64,000 bases of DNA from Actinomycetota bacterium (GTDB lineage Bacteria; Actinomycetota; Actinomycetes; S36-B12; UBA10799): NCBI GenBank assembly GCA_020637055.1, contig JACJWR010000001.1:963794-1027793 (forward strand), written 5' to 3'. Shown in pieces: positions 31,881 to 40,709 of the stretch (positions within the stretch are counted from its first letter, which is position 1; each line of letters begins with the position of its first letter). The position numbers and the translations under genes are program-made. A model generated the notes under the pieces. That model saw nothing but the letters and a program-made list of their open reading frames with translations, was not told the origin of the DNA and ran no database searches.

Positions 31881-33746
31881 TCAGAGCCCGCGGGCGCTGG
31901 GCGGTGCGTGGGTATCGGTCAACCCGTGGGGGGTCTTCTCCCAATGGAATGGCGAGCGCAGCAACTGGTAGAAGGCCCGCCAGGCCGCCACCGAATGCAG
32001 GAACCAGTAGAAGGGGTTGAGCAACGAGTAGCCGACGATGCGCCAGCCGTGGCGACGACCGCCGGCCACCGCGGTGACCATGATCGCCAGCGCGTTGCCG
32101 ACCACTGCGTTGATGGCCGAAGCCGTGATCAGCCAACCCGGGAAGAAGTTGCCGTACTGCACCAGATTCAGCGCCCCGAGCAGGGTCATGCCCCACACCA
32201 CCGGGTAGGCGAGGAACATCAACGGAGTTCCGGCGATCAGGCCGATCATCCCTGCCACCCCCCGCCAGCCGAAGTTGCGGACGTAGGCGGCGGGTCGACG
32301 CAAATGCACCAGCGCCGTGACCATGTAGCCCTTGATCCATCGTGTGCGCTGCCTGATCCACGCGGCCAGATCCGAGCAGGCCTCCTCCCACGTGGTGGTG
32401 TGGTGGATCACCGCCACCCGGTAGCCAACAGCCTCAGCCCGCAGACCGAGGTCGGCGTCCTCGGTGACGTTGTAGGGATCCCAGGCACCGATACGCCGGA
32501 GCGAATCGGTCCGGAAGTGGTTGGAAGTGCCCCCCAGCGGGATGGGGAACTTGGCCAGGTCCAGCCCAGGGAGCATTGCGTCGAACCACGCCGAATACTC
32601 CAGGGCGAACATGCGCGTGAGGATGTTCTCCTCGGCGTTGAAGTAGTTCAGCGGAGCCTGGATGCAGATCACATCGTCCGGCGTCTTCTCGAACTGTGCG
32701 AGCACCTTGCGCAGTTGCTCCGCCTCGGGCATGTCCTCGGCGTCGTAGATCACCAGGTAGTCGCCGCTGGCCAACGACAATCCGTAGTTGCAGGCCCTGG
32801 GTTTGGTCTGCGGTGCCCCTTCCGGGACGACGACTATCCGCACGAAGTCGGGCGGAGCGGCCTGCTTGGCGGCGGTGATGGTGTCCTCGTCGGTCTCCTC
32901 GAGCAGCACCAGGACTTGGAGTTTGTTCTTCGGATAATCCAACCTGCCAAGGTTGTCGAGCACCGACGCGATGATGTTGTGCTCCCGAAAGGCGGGCACG
33001 AGGATCGTGTAGGTGGGCCACTCCCGTGCCGGGCCGTCGAGAAGCTCCGACCCCTCTCGTCCGCGGCCTGCCAGGGGCGTCATTCCGAGCAGCGACATGA
33101 AGACCTTGAGCACCAAACCCCAGAGGAACAGCAGGTTTGCCAGCAGCACGAACACCAGCAGCATGTCTCTGGGGCGCAGCACCAGGGCGATCACCGTGAG
33201 GATTCCCAGCGACCAGCCGAGGATGCGTTGCCAGCCGTGGATTCCCAGCGCCGCTGAGAACGCGGGCCGCTCGGTGCGCAATCCCTCGGCGGCGGCGAAG
33301 AGCAGCCGCTCGCGGAAGATCCGGGTGACCGCCTGATCCAGGTCCCACCAGGTGACTGCGACGAATTCGACGGCCACCCGGCCGAGCGCCTGGCTCACCT
33401 GCTCGCGGAGTTCCTCGGTCGGAACCTCATCGGTGGCCACCAACACGTGATCACCCCGGCGCTCGATCGGCAGCCAACCCCGATCGAGGATGGCCACCGG
33501 GTCGTCGCTGTCCAACACCCGCGGGTCGGGCGGCTGGGCGACCAGATCGCGGGTGGCGATGCCGTATTGGGCGGCTACGGCATCGCGGATCTGCAGCCGG
33601 TGCACCGATCCCTGCAGGATCAGGTGGCTGCCGAGCAGGCCACCGAATTGGCGTTGGGCGGCGAGTGCCGAGTCGAGTTCCTCTGGGGTGATCAGGCCTC
33701 GTGCGATCAGCAGATCGCCGAGTTGCACCCGTTGTTGGGTCACCAT
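31881..33746 (-). CDS. Cellulose-synthase-like GT2 glycosyltransferase with N-terminal MshEN/GspE-N domain
   Basis: A 621-residue membrane enzyme predicted to polymerise and translocate a polysaccharide. Residues ~1-150 form a T2SSE_N/MshEN-like module with two 24-residue motifs at 8-31 (QLGDLL..GLI..L..AL..Q) and 37-60 (LLGSHL..GSV..I..AV..Q). MshEN domains bind c-di-GMP, but the leading Arg of each motif is Gln8 and Leu37 here. Two helices follow (~180-225), then the GT2 domain (~245-480) with ILVPAFRE, DAED (~333), TEDADLG (~427) and QRTRW (~465), and four to five C-terminal helices. This resembles BcsA and NfrB logic with the sensor placed first. It begins one base after the upstream GT-C stop. 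Confidence 0.85.
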   Translation of the reverse strand: MVTQQRVQLGDLLIARGLITPEELDSALAAQRQFGGLLGSHLILQGSVHRLQIRDAVAAQYGIATRDLVAQPPDPRVLDSDDPVAILDRGWLPIERRGDHVLVATDEVPTEELREQVSQALGRVAVEFVAVTWWDLDQAVTRIFRERLLFAAAEGLRTERPAFSAALGIHGWQRILGWSLGILTVIALVLRPRDMLLVFVLLANLLFLWGLVLKVFMSLLGMTPLAGRGREGSELLDGPAREWPTYTILVPAFREHNIIASVLDNLGRLDYPKNKLQVLVLLEETDEDTITAAKQAAPPDFVRIVVVPEGAPQTKPRACNYGLSLASGDYLVIYDAEDMPEAEQLRKVLAQFEKTPDDVICIQAPLNYFNAEENILTRMFALEYSAWFDAMLPGLDLAKFPIPLGGTSNHFRTDSLRRIGAWDPYNVTEDADLGLRAEAVGYRVAVIHHTTTWEEACSDLAAWIRQRTRWIKGYMVTALVHLRRPAAYVRNFGWRGVAGMIGLIAGTPLMFLAYPVVWGMTLLGALNLVQYGNFFPGWLITASAINAVVGNALAIMVTAVAGGRRHGWRIVGYSLLNPFYWFLHSVAAWRAFYQLLRSPFHWEKTPHGLTDTHAPPSARGL

Positions 33747-33747
33747 G

Positions 33748-35427
33748 TCACTCGACTCGCTGCAGAACTACGCGGTCGCCGCTGCGGAAGGCCAACGAAT
33801 AGCGTTGGGCAAACAAGGGCTCCGTGGCGGCTGCCCGACACACCTCGTCGGCCCCCGGACCCGTTCGACACAACACCCAGTCTGCCGTGGGATCCCGAAG
33901 CTGCGACTCGAAGTCGGGGGTGAACCGGGCCGACACGGAGTCGAAATCGATGCCGAGCGCGGTGAGCGAAGGATTGACCGACTCGTCGATCAGCACCGTC
34001 TGTCCGGGTTCCAGGCGGGCGCGGAGGAACTGTGTCGCGGCGTCGAGGTCGGATCGGTCTTCGGTTATCTGCTCGACTTCCGCCAAGGCCGGCGATTCGC
34101 TGATCCCGGGGCCGGCAGCCGTGGCATAGCCAGCCAGGGTCAGAGCCAACAACGGCGCGCCCACGATGCCTGCCGCCACGACTGCGGCCCGACGCGCAAG
34201 CCAGGTCCCAGTCCGCCGGGCGCTGATCCGTTCGGCGACCGGATCAGCCAGCGATTGCGCCAGATAGGCAACCGCAAGCGCCGACACCAGGGCCAGTGGC
34301 GCGCCGTGCCGGATGTTGAACAGACCCGGTGGTGTGGTCATGGCGTGCTTGATCACCGACTGTCCAGCCGTCAACAAAAGCACGTAGAACGGAAAGGTGA
34401 AAGTGAGTAGCCACATCGGCAACGTCCTGGCGGAGAACGGCTCTCGAATCAGTGCGGCGGCCAGGCCGGCGAGCGTGAGGATCACCGCCACGCCGCCCAG
34501 TGCGTACCAAGCTGTCCAGGCGTAGGTATCCAGCGACACCCACAGCGAACCCTTGGTCGGCAGCAGGTCGAGACTCTCGAGTTGCTCTTGCTGGAACTGA
34601 GCCGAGTACGGTCCTCGCTGGAAGGCCAAGATGTCGCCGTGCTGCACCCAGTTGACCACCACCCACCAGGTGGCGACCATGACCGAAGGCAGGATCACGC
34701 CGATGGTGGTGCGCACGGTATATCGCCATGATCGCCAGCGTTTGTGCGCGAGCCAGGCCACGGCGAGCGTGGCGGCGGCCGCAAAGCCCCAGCCGTCATA
34801 TCGGCTGCCGACCGCTAGCCCGGTGGGCAAACCCACATAGACCAACATCTCACCGCCGCTCAAGGGGCGTTCGGAGGCGATGAATCCGGAGATGCCCGAC
34901 GTCGCCATGGCCACTCCGGCCAGCAGCACGGGTTCGGTCATCGCGGTCGAGTGGAGCAAGAGGATGGCTGGGTTGAGGACGAAGACAGCCAATCCGACGG
35001 TCGCCACCACCAGCGAGGTGATTCCCATCCGACGCATGATCCGGAACAACGCCGCGGCGGTGACGCCCAGGCACACACTCGACAGCAGCACCCCGGGCAG
35101 CCCGAGTCGCCACAGGTCCGGATCGATCAACGCGACCAAGGTGAAGGGAGCCAACAGCAGGTGCGGAATCGGCAGCCAGACCGTGCCCAATTGGCCCAAG
35201 CCGGGAGCCTCTCCGTCCCAGAGGCGGCGGGCGATCGTGAGGTGGGCATCCGAATCCGCGTAGGAGACTGCGACACCCGAGCGCATGCTGACCACCCCGG
35301 CGACAAGACCGATCGCTGTGGCGATCACTCCGACGGTGAAGGTGTACCTCACCCGACGCACGTCCCGCCGACGCCTTAGCGCCGGTGCGTCGATGACCGA
35401 ACTCGGCAGTTCCCGGGTGATGCTCAT
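33748..35427 (-). CDS. GT-C fold membrane glycosyltransferase (GT39/ArnT-like)
   Basis: A 559-residue protein with about 11-12 membrane helices and a soluble C-terminal domain of ~110 residues. The first extracytoplasmic loop carries acidic residues in SYADSDAH (Asp58, Asp60) next to an Arg-rich, Trp-containing segment, as in lipid-phosphate-sugar-dependent GT-C enzymes. No exact family can be assigned. It would add sugars outside the membrane from polyprenyl-phosphate donors. It lies between the BcsB-like gene (8-base gap) and GT2 gene (1-base gap), clearly an operon. ATG at 35427 is preferred over an upstream start that adds 30 Arg-rich residues. Confidence 0.8.
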   Translation of the reverse strand: MSITRELPSSVIDAPALRRRRDVRRVRYTFTVGVIATAIGLVAGVVSMRSGVAVSYADSDAHLTIARRLWDGEAPGLGQLGTVWLPIPHLLLAPFTLVALIDPDLWRLGLPGVLLSSVCLGVTAAALFRIMRRMGITSLVVATVGLAVFVLNPAILLLHSTAMTEPVLLAGVAMATSGISGFIASERPLSGGEMLVYVGLPTGLAVGSRYDGWGFAAAATLAVAWLAHKRWRSWRYTVRTTIGVILPSVMVATWWVVVNWVQHGDILAFQRGPYSAQFQQEQLESLDLLPTKGSLWVSLDTYAWTAWYALGGVAVILTLAGLAAALIREPFSARTLPMWLLTFTFPFYVLLLTAGQSVIKHAMTTPPGLFNIRHGAPLALVSALAVAYLAQSLADPVAERISARRTGTWLARRAAVVAAGIVGAPLLALTLAGYATAAGPGISESPALAEVEQITEDRSDLDAATQFLRARLEPGQTVLIDESVNPSLTALGIDFDSVSARFTPDFESQLRDPTADWVLCRTGPGADEVCRAAATEPLFAQRYSLAFRSGDRVVLQRVE

Positions 35428-35435
35428 GTTGACCC

Positions 35436-37334
35436 TCAGGAGCGGCGGCGCCAGAGCCGGACGACGACGCCGACCAGCAACGCGAGCAGCAGCAGCCCGG
35501 CGATCCACCAGAGCCATTGGAACGACCTCAGGCTGCCTGCCGCAGTCTGCTCCGGCTGGGCGGAGAGCGACTCCGGATCGAGGAATACCGGCTCTTGGCC
35601 CGGCTCAGCGACGGCGATGCTGCCGGCCAGACTGAACCATCCCGTGGGATTCGCGTTGGCCTCAGTGGCCAGTCGGGCGGCCTCCGGGGGTGAATTCGGT
35701 CCGAAACCACCGAGCACCAACAGTGCGCGATCGCCGTTGAGGTAGGCCTGTAGAGCGGAGAAGGATCCGGCGACTTCGGCGGTCAGACTGTTGTTCTCAA
35801 GTTCCACCGTGCGGAACGGTGCGTAGCGGAGCAGCGATCCCAGGGTGGCGTCCTCGCCCTCGCCGATCCCGATCGCCACGCCCGGGCGGGAGTCGCCGAC
35901 GAAGGCGTCCCACTCTTGCAGTTCGACGTCGATCGGAAGTCCGGTCAGTCGCTGCAGCGATGCCAGCAGCTGACCGGCCTGCACCAGGGAGTCGTCGGCG
36001 CTCTGCTGGGTGCCGAAGGTGACTGGAGTGGTAGCGGTCAGCACCTGCGGGAACATCTCGAAACCGGTCGCCGACTGACCCGCGGTCGCGGATATGGTGC
36101 TCGACCGGCCGTCGACGTCCAGCCGCGCCGGCAGCCCTGCAAGACTGCAGTCGCCACCGCGTGGCAGGTACTCCAACTGAATCGTCACCGAGTTGTCCCG
36201 TTGCACAGCCGGGCCGGACACCTGAACCGTGGTGGCGAACCTGGGATCGTCGGTCATCGGGACCGAATTCACCAGTACGTCGTTCCACAGCACGTTGACC
36301 CGGCCCTCGCCTCCCTGCACGGGAGTCGCCGTACCCACCAGATCGAGCGTGACGGCCGAGACCGAGCGGCCGAAGTCGCTCTGGCTGACGCCGAAGGTGG
36401 ATTCCACGATGCCCACCCCCGACAGGCTCGGACTGGGCTTGCCGAGGTCGGCCAGAGAGCTCGTGAGCGCCGGGATGACGTCGGCGATGTCGGCACTCGG
36501 TTCGACGGCCGAGGGTTTGGCCAGGATGGCGACGGAATCGCTGGCCAGCGATTCGACCGAGGTCTTCAACGACTCCGGTGGTCCGGAGACGACCAGGACG
36601 CCGTCCACCACGTCCACCTCGGGTTCGGGTCCTTCGGTCACCACCACAACCCGGTCGAGACCCGGATTCGCGGGTCCCGGCGTCTGCAGGTTGAGGTCGA
36701 CCTCGGTCGGGCGAGGGAACGTCTTCGCCATCAACGTCACCGCGTTCAATGCGGCCTCGCCGACCGCGGCGGACGATCCGGGGGACACCGCCACAGTGAC
36801 CGATCGGGGTGCGCCGACCATGAAGTCGGCCACCGACTCCGGAACGGAGACGGGCACCTGGTAGACGATTTCGATTTGCTCCAGCACCGCCGAGACGCCG
36901 GATTGGTCGAAGCAGCGGTCGTCGCCTCCGATCACGGCCCGAAGACCCAATCGGAGCGCGGAGTCCCGAACGTCGTCCGGGCCGAGTTCACCGGCGACTG
37001 CGCCGCCGGTGAGGGTGTCGACGCTGGCCACCTCGCGGTTGTCCACCGTGACCACGAGGCTGCCGGGCAGTGTGTAGGTGGAGTCGATTCGCCCCCTGAG
37101 GGCCGTTGGTGTGGCGCCGGCGGGCAACTCGACGACGATACTCGCCTCGCCGGCGATGCCAGAGATGGCGAGGGTGTCGGGAACGGACAGGACGGTGTCT
37201 TCGGCGGCCTGAGCGGGACTCGTCAACCCCAAACCCAGGAGTCCCAGGACTATGAAGCCGAGCAGCGGCAGACGCAGAAGCGTTGCGTGATTGCGCGGTG
37301 ACGCTGAGTAGCGGCGCGCCGGTGGTTGCCTCAA
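35436..37334 (-). CDS. BcsB-like cellulose synthase accessory/regulatory subunit
   Basis: A 632-residue envelope protein. It has a signal peptide (hydrophobic LLGFIVLGLLGLGL, cleavage near PAQA-AED, residue ~43), a large beta-rich exported region, and a C-terminal membrane anchor (WLWWIAGLLLLALLVGVVV) followed by Arg-rich residues. The domain order fits the BcsB family: carbohydrate-binding-like and flavodoxin-like repeats with a tail anchor that packs on the synthase. The start is TTG at 37334 behind GGAAGGGG; no better start is seen. As the first gene of the BcsB/GT-C/GT2 unit it probably guides the emerging chain. Sequence identity to characterised BcsB is low by eye. Confidence 0.75.
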   Translation of the reverse strand: MRQPPARRYSASPRNHATLLRLPLLGFIVLGLLGLGLTSPAQAAEDTVLSVPDTLAISGIAGEASIVVELPAGATPTALRGRIDSTYTLPGSLVVTVDNREVASVDTLTGGAVAGELGPDDVRDSALRLGLRAVIGGDDRCFDQSGVSAVLEQIEIVYQVPVSVPESVADFMVGAPRSVTVAVSPGSSAAVGEAALNAVTLMAKTFPRPTEVDLNLQTPGPANPGLDRVVVVTEGPEPEVDVVDGVLVVSGPPESLKTSVESLASDSVAILAKPSAVEPSADIADVIPALTSSLADLGKPSPSLSGVGIVESTFGVSQSDFGRSVSAVTLDLVGTATPVQGGEGRVNVLWNDVLVNSVPMTDDPRFATTVQVSGPAVQRDNSVTIQLEYLPRGGDCSLAGLPARLDVDGRSSTISATAGQSATGFEMFPQVLTATTPVTFGTQQSADDSLVQAGQLLASLQRLTGLPIDVELQEWDAFVGDSRPGVAIGIGEGEDATLGSLLRYAPFRTVELENNSLTAEVAGSFSALQAYLNGDRALLVLGGFGPNSPPEAARLATEANANPTGWFSLAGSIAVAEPGQEPVFLDPESLSAQPEQTAAGSLRSFQWLWWIAGLLLLALLVGVVVRLWRRRS

Positions 37335-37483
37335 AGTGCCCCTTCCGCCAGGGAATCGCGTACTACTCTACATGATCGCCTGGTGGGAATCGGTCCCATC
37401 TGGGGCGTCGCCGCGGAATCTGCGGGGGTGGCCCGCCGGTGCTGAACTTGCGCAACCGCCGCGGGTCGGGGTTGAGTGAAGCC

Positions 37484-37876
37484 ATGCAGCAGCAAGATCG
37501 CCCGGGACGCCGCCGCGGTGCGTTGGGCTCCTCGTTCGGCCTGCTGCTCGCAGTGGTGGTCGTGGTGGGTCTCTCGGCCTGCGGATCGGAGGGTGGCATG
37601 ACTGGTGAGAGTCCCGCGAACGAGTCTCCACAGGTGTCATCGACACCGACCGCGCCGTTGCCTCCGGTGGCCCCTGAGCCCGACAACGACGCGGTGAGCC
37701 AGGCACTGGTGGGACTTCCTGAGGCGGCGGCGCAGGCCAAGGCGGAAGCTGCCGGCTACACGGTGCGGGTGGCTGTGGTCGACGGTGAACCACGGGCCTT
37801 GACCATGGACTACCGGCCTGATCGCATCAACGTCGAACTTGAAAATGGCGTCGTCGTAGGGGCCTACGTCTCGTGA
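37484..37876 (+). CDS. Lipoprotein with peptidase-inhibitor I78-like domain
   Basis: A 130-residue product. After a basic N-terminus comes a hydrophobic segment and lipobox LSACG, then a Ser/Thr/Pro-rich spacer, and from ~residue 72 an I78-type domain: LVGLPEAAAQAKAEAAGYTV, then MDYRPDRINVELENGVV. Members of this family are small serine-peptidase inhibitors with the Arg-containing DYRPDR loop. It would sit on the outside of the membrane and may guard envelope proteins from proteolysis. The frame is open to 37439, but the ATG at 37484 gives a normal signal peptide. It is divergent from the BcsB-like gene. Confidence 0.8.
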   Translation: MQQQDRPGRRRGALGSSFGLLLAVVVVVGLSACGSEGGMTGESPANESPQVSSTPTAPLPPVAPEPDNDAVSQALVGLPEAAAQAKAEAAGYTVRVAVVDGEPRALTMDYRPDRINVELENGVVVGAYVS

Positions 37877-37947
37877 CCTGATCGCCGTCCACTTGGGCGT
37901 GCCGGTGCGCTCGGAGTTGGACCGCGCCCACCTGCCACCATGTGTGG

Positions 37948-39822
37948 ATGCCACTGACGCACCGAGAAGACCTCCGCAACATCGCCATCGTCGCCCACGT
38001 GGATCACGGCAAGACCACGCTGGTCGATGCCATGCTGCGGCAATCCGGCGCCTTCTCCGCGCACGAGGAATTGACCGACCGCGTGATGGACTCGATGGAC
38101 CTCGAACGTGAGAAGGGGATCACGATCCTGGCCAAGAACACCGCCGTCACCCATGTCGATCCGACCGGGGAGCGCGAGCCCACGACCATCAACATCATCG
38201 ACACTCCGGGCCACGCGGATTTCGGCGGCGAAGTGGAGCGGGGCCTGGAGATGGTGGACGGGGTGTTGCTGCTGGTGGACGCAAGTGAAGGTCCGCTGCC
38301 GCAGACGAGGTTCGTGCTGCGCAAGGCGCTGGCCAAGCGGCTGCCCATCATCGTGGTGATCAACAAGGTGGATCGGCCGGACGCCCGGATCGCCGAGGTG
38401 CTGGACGAGACCTACGAGTTGTTCTTCGACCTCGATGCGGATGATTCGCAGATCGAGTTCCCGGTCATCTTCGCCTCCGCCAAGGCGGGACGCGCCGCCG
38501 AGGAGAGGCCCGCCGACGGCGGAATGCCGGAATCGGAGGACCTGCAACCGCTTTTCGACGCCATCGTGGGCACGGTGCCGGCGCCGGTGTTCGACAGCGA
38601 GGCGCCGCTGCAGGCCCATGTGACGAATCTCGATGCCTCGCCCTACCTCGGACGGCTCGCGCTCTGCAGAGTTCACAACGGCCAGATCCGCAAGGGTCAG
38701 AACGTGGCCTGGTGCCGCGCCGACGGTTCCATCAGCAGCGCGAAGGTGGTGGAGTTGTTGATGACCTCCGCACTCGAACGGGTGCCGGCCGAATCGGCCG
38801 GCCCGGGCGACATCATCGCGGTGGCGGGAATCCCGGAGATCACCATCGGTGAGACGTTGGCCGATGCCGCCGATCCGCGCCCGCTGCCGGTGATCACGGT
38901 CGACGAACCGAGCATCTCGATGACCATCGGGACGAACACCTCGCCAATGGCAGGCGAGAAGGGTTCGAAGGTCACCGCAAGGTTGCTCAAGAACCGGTTG
39001 GATTCCGAACTCATCGGAAACGTGTCGCTGCGGGTGCTGCCCACCGAGCGGCCGGACAACTGGGAGGTGCAGGGCAGAGGCGAACTGCAACTGGCCGTGC
39101 TGGTGGAGATGATGCGTCGGGAGGGCTACGAGATGACCGTCGGGAAACCCCGGGTGGTCACCCGGATGATCGGCGGCACCCTGCACGAACCGATGGAGCG
39201 GCTCACGGTGGACGTGCCGGAGGAGTACGTGGGTGCTGTGACCGGGCTGCTGGGCCAGCGCAAGTCCAGGATGGAGCAGATGGTCAACCACGGCACCGGT
39301 TGGGTGCGGATGGAGTTCCTGGTGCCGGCCCGCGGGTTGATCGGTTTCCGTACCGAGTTCCTCACCGAGACGCGGGGCACCGGGTTGGCCCACCACGTCT
39401 TCGAGTCGTACGAACCCTGGGCCGGCGAGATCAGGACCCGGCCGACCGGATCGTTGATAGCCGACCGACCGGGAAGTGTGACGGCGAACGCCTGCCATGC
39501 CCTGCAGGAGCGCGGCCAGTTATTCGTCAGCCCCGGCACCGACGTGTACGAGGGCATGATCGTGGGCGAGAACTCACGGGCCGACGACATGACGGTGAAC
39601 ATCACCAAGGAGAAGAAGCTCACCAACATCCGGTCGTCCACCGCGGATGAGTTGGAGCGGTTGATCCCGCCGCGGGTGCTCTCGCTGGAACAGTCACTGG
39701 AGTTCTGCCGGGACGACGAGTGCGTGGAGGTCACACCTTCCGCAGTGCGGCTGCGCAAGGTCATCCTCGACAGCACCGCCCGGGAGAAGGTCGCCGCCGC
39801 AGCCAAGCGCCGCGACCGCTAG
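37948..39822 (+). CDS. typA: Translational GTPase TypA/BipA
   Basis: A 624-residue ribosome-associated GTPase. G1 is AHVDHGKTT, the G2/switch I region carries REKGITILAKNTAV, G3 is DTPGHADFGGEVER and G4 NKVD. Domain II, EF-G-like domains III and V, and the BipA-specific C-terminal domain (TADELERLIPPRVLSLEQSLEF) are all present at normal length. The in-frame GTG at 37942 is an alternative start. BipA supports ribosome assembly and stress adaptation. It is followed by rsmI, 16 bases on. Confidence 0.95.
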   Translation: MPLTHREDLRNIAIVAHVDHGKTTLVDAMLRQSGAFSAHEELTDRVMDSMDLEREKGITILAKNTAVTHVDPTGEREPTTINIIDTPGHADFGGEVERGLEMVDGVLLLVDASEGPLPQTRFVLRKALAKRLPIIVVINKVDRPDARIAEVLDETYELFFDLDADDSQIEFPVIFASAKAGRAAEERPADGGMPESEDLQPLFDAIVGTVPAPVFDSEAPLQAHVTNLDASPYLGRLALCRVHNGQIRKGQNVAWCRADGSISSAKVVELLMTSALERVPAESAGPGDIIAVAGIPEITIGETLADAADPRPLPVITVDEPSISMTIGTNTSPMAGEKGSKVTARLLKNRLDSELIGNVSLRVLPTERPDNWEVQGRGELQLAVLVEMMRREGYEMTVGKPRVVTRMIGGTLHEPMERLTVDVPEEYVGAVTGLLGQRKSRMEQMVNHGTGWVRMEFLVPARGLIGFRTEFLTETRGTGLAHHVFESYEPWAGEIRTRPTGSLIADRPGSVTANACHALQERGQLFVSPGTDVYEGMIVGENSRADDMTVNITKEKKLTNIRSSTADELERLIPPRVLSLEQSLEFCRDDECVEVTPSAVRLRKVILDSTAREKVAAAAKRRDR

Positions 39823-39838
39823 CCAGGCGGGTGACGAG

Positions 39839-40699
39839 TTGATAGTGCTGGCCGCGACCCCGATCGGCAATCCGAAGGATGCTTCGGACAGGTTGCGCAC
39901 CCTGTTGGCGACCGCGGATGTGGTCGCCGCAGAGGACACCCGCCGGGTTCGGCGGCTGGCCCGTGATCTCGGTGTGGACATCCCTGGCCGCATCGTCTCC
40001 TTCTACGAGGCGGTGGAATCCTCGCGAACCGAGCACCTGCTTGACACCGCCCTGGCCGCCGACGCGCTGGTGTTGGTGGTCAGCGATGCCGGGACCCCGG
40101 TGGTGAGCGACCCCGGCTACCGACTCGTCGCCAAGGCGGCCGCGCAGGGGGTGCCGGTCAGCATCGCTCCGGGACCTTCGGCGGTGACGGCGGCGTTGGC
40201 GGTCTCGGGGTTGCCCAGCGACCGGTTCTGCTTCGAAGGTTTCCTGCCGCGCAAGGCGGGGGAGCGCGGGCGGCGCCTCGCCGCGCTGACCGACGAGCGG
40301 CGGACCATGGTGTTCTTCGAATCCCCGAGGCGCACCGCGGACACCCTTGCAGCAATGATCGAGGTCTTCTCCGGGGATCGGCAGGTGGTGCTGTGCCGCG
40401 AGTTGACCAAGACCCACGAGCAGATCCTGCGCGGTTCGCTCGACGAGGTGCTCACCGAGGTGTCGGGGTCCACGCTGCTGGGAGAGGTCACGCTGGTGGT
40501 GGCCGGATTGCCCGCGGCGGACTCCGCGACCCGAGTCAGTCCGATGGAATTGGCCAGGACGGTTGCGGCCCGGGAGGCGACCGGGGAACCGCGCAAGACG
40601 GCGATCGCCGAAGTCGCACGGGAGCTCGGGGTGCCCAAGCGCCGGGTGTTCGATGCGGTGGTCGCCGCTCGGAGCACCGGTGGCGAGGGGACTGCGTAG
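39839..40699 (+). CDS. rsmI: 16S rRNA (cytidine-1402-2'-O)-methyltransferase
   Basis: A 286-residue SAM-dependent enzyme that 2'-O-methylates C1402 of 16S rRNA. The N-terminal VLAATPIGNPKDAS, the DTRRVRRLA segment, VSDAGTPVVSDPGYRLV and the SDRFCFEGFLPRK block are all typical of RsmI in the tetrapyrrole-methylase superfamily. The TTG at 39839 is chosen because the conserved beta strand starts two residues later. It precedes metG by ten bases. Confidence 0.94.
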   Translation: MIVLAATPIGNPKDASDRLRTLLATADVVAAEDTRRVRRLARDLGVDIPGRIVSFYEAVESSRTEHLLDTALAADALVLVVSDAGTPVVSDPGYRLVAKAAAQGVPVSIAPGPSAVTAALAVSGLPSDRFCFEGFLPRKAGERGRRLAALTDERRTMVFFESPRRTADTLAAMIEVFSGDRQVVLCRELTKTHEQILRGSLDEVLTEVSGSTLLGEVTLVVAGLPAADSATRVSPMELARTVAAREATGEPRKTAIAEVARELGVPKRRVFDAVVAARSTGGEGTA

Positions 40700-40709
40700 G
40701 ATCGAGACC

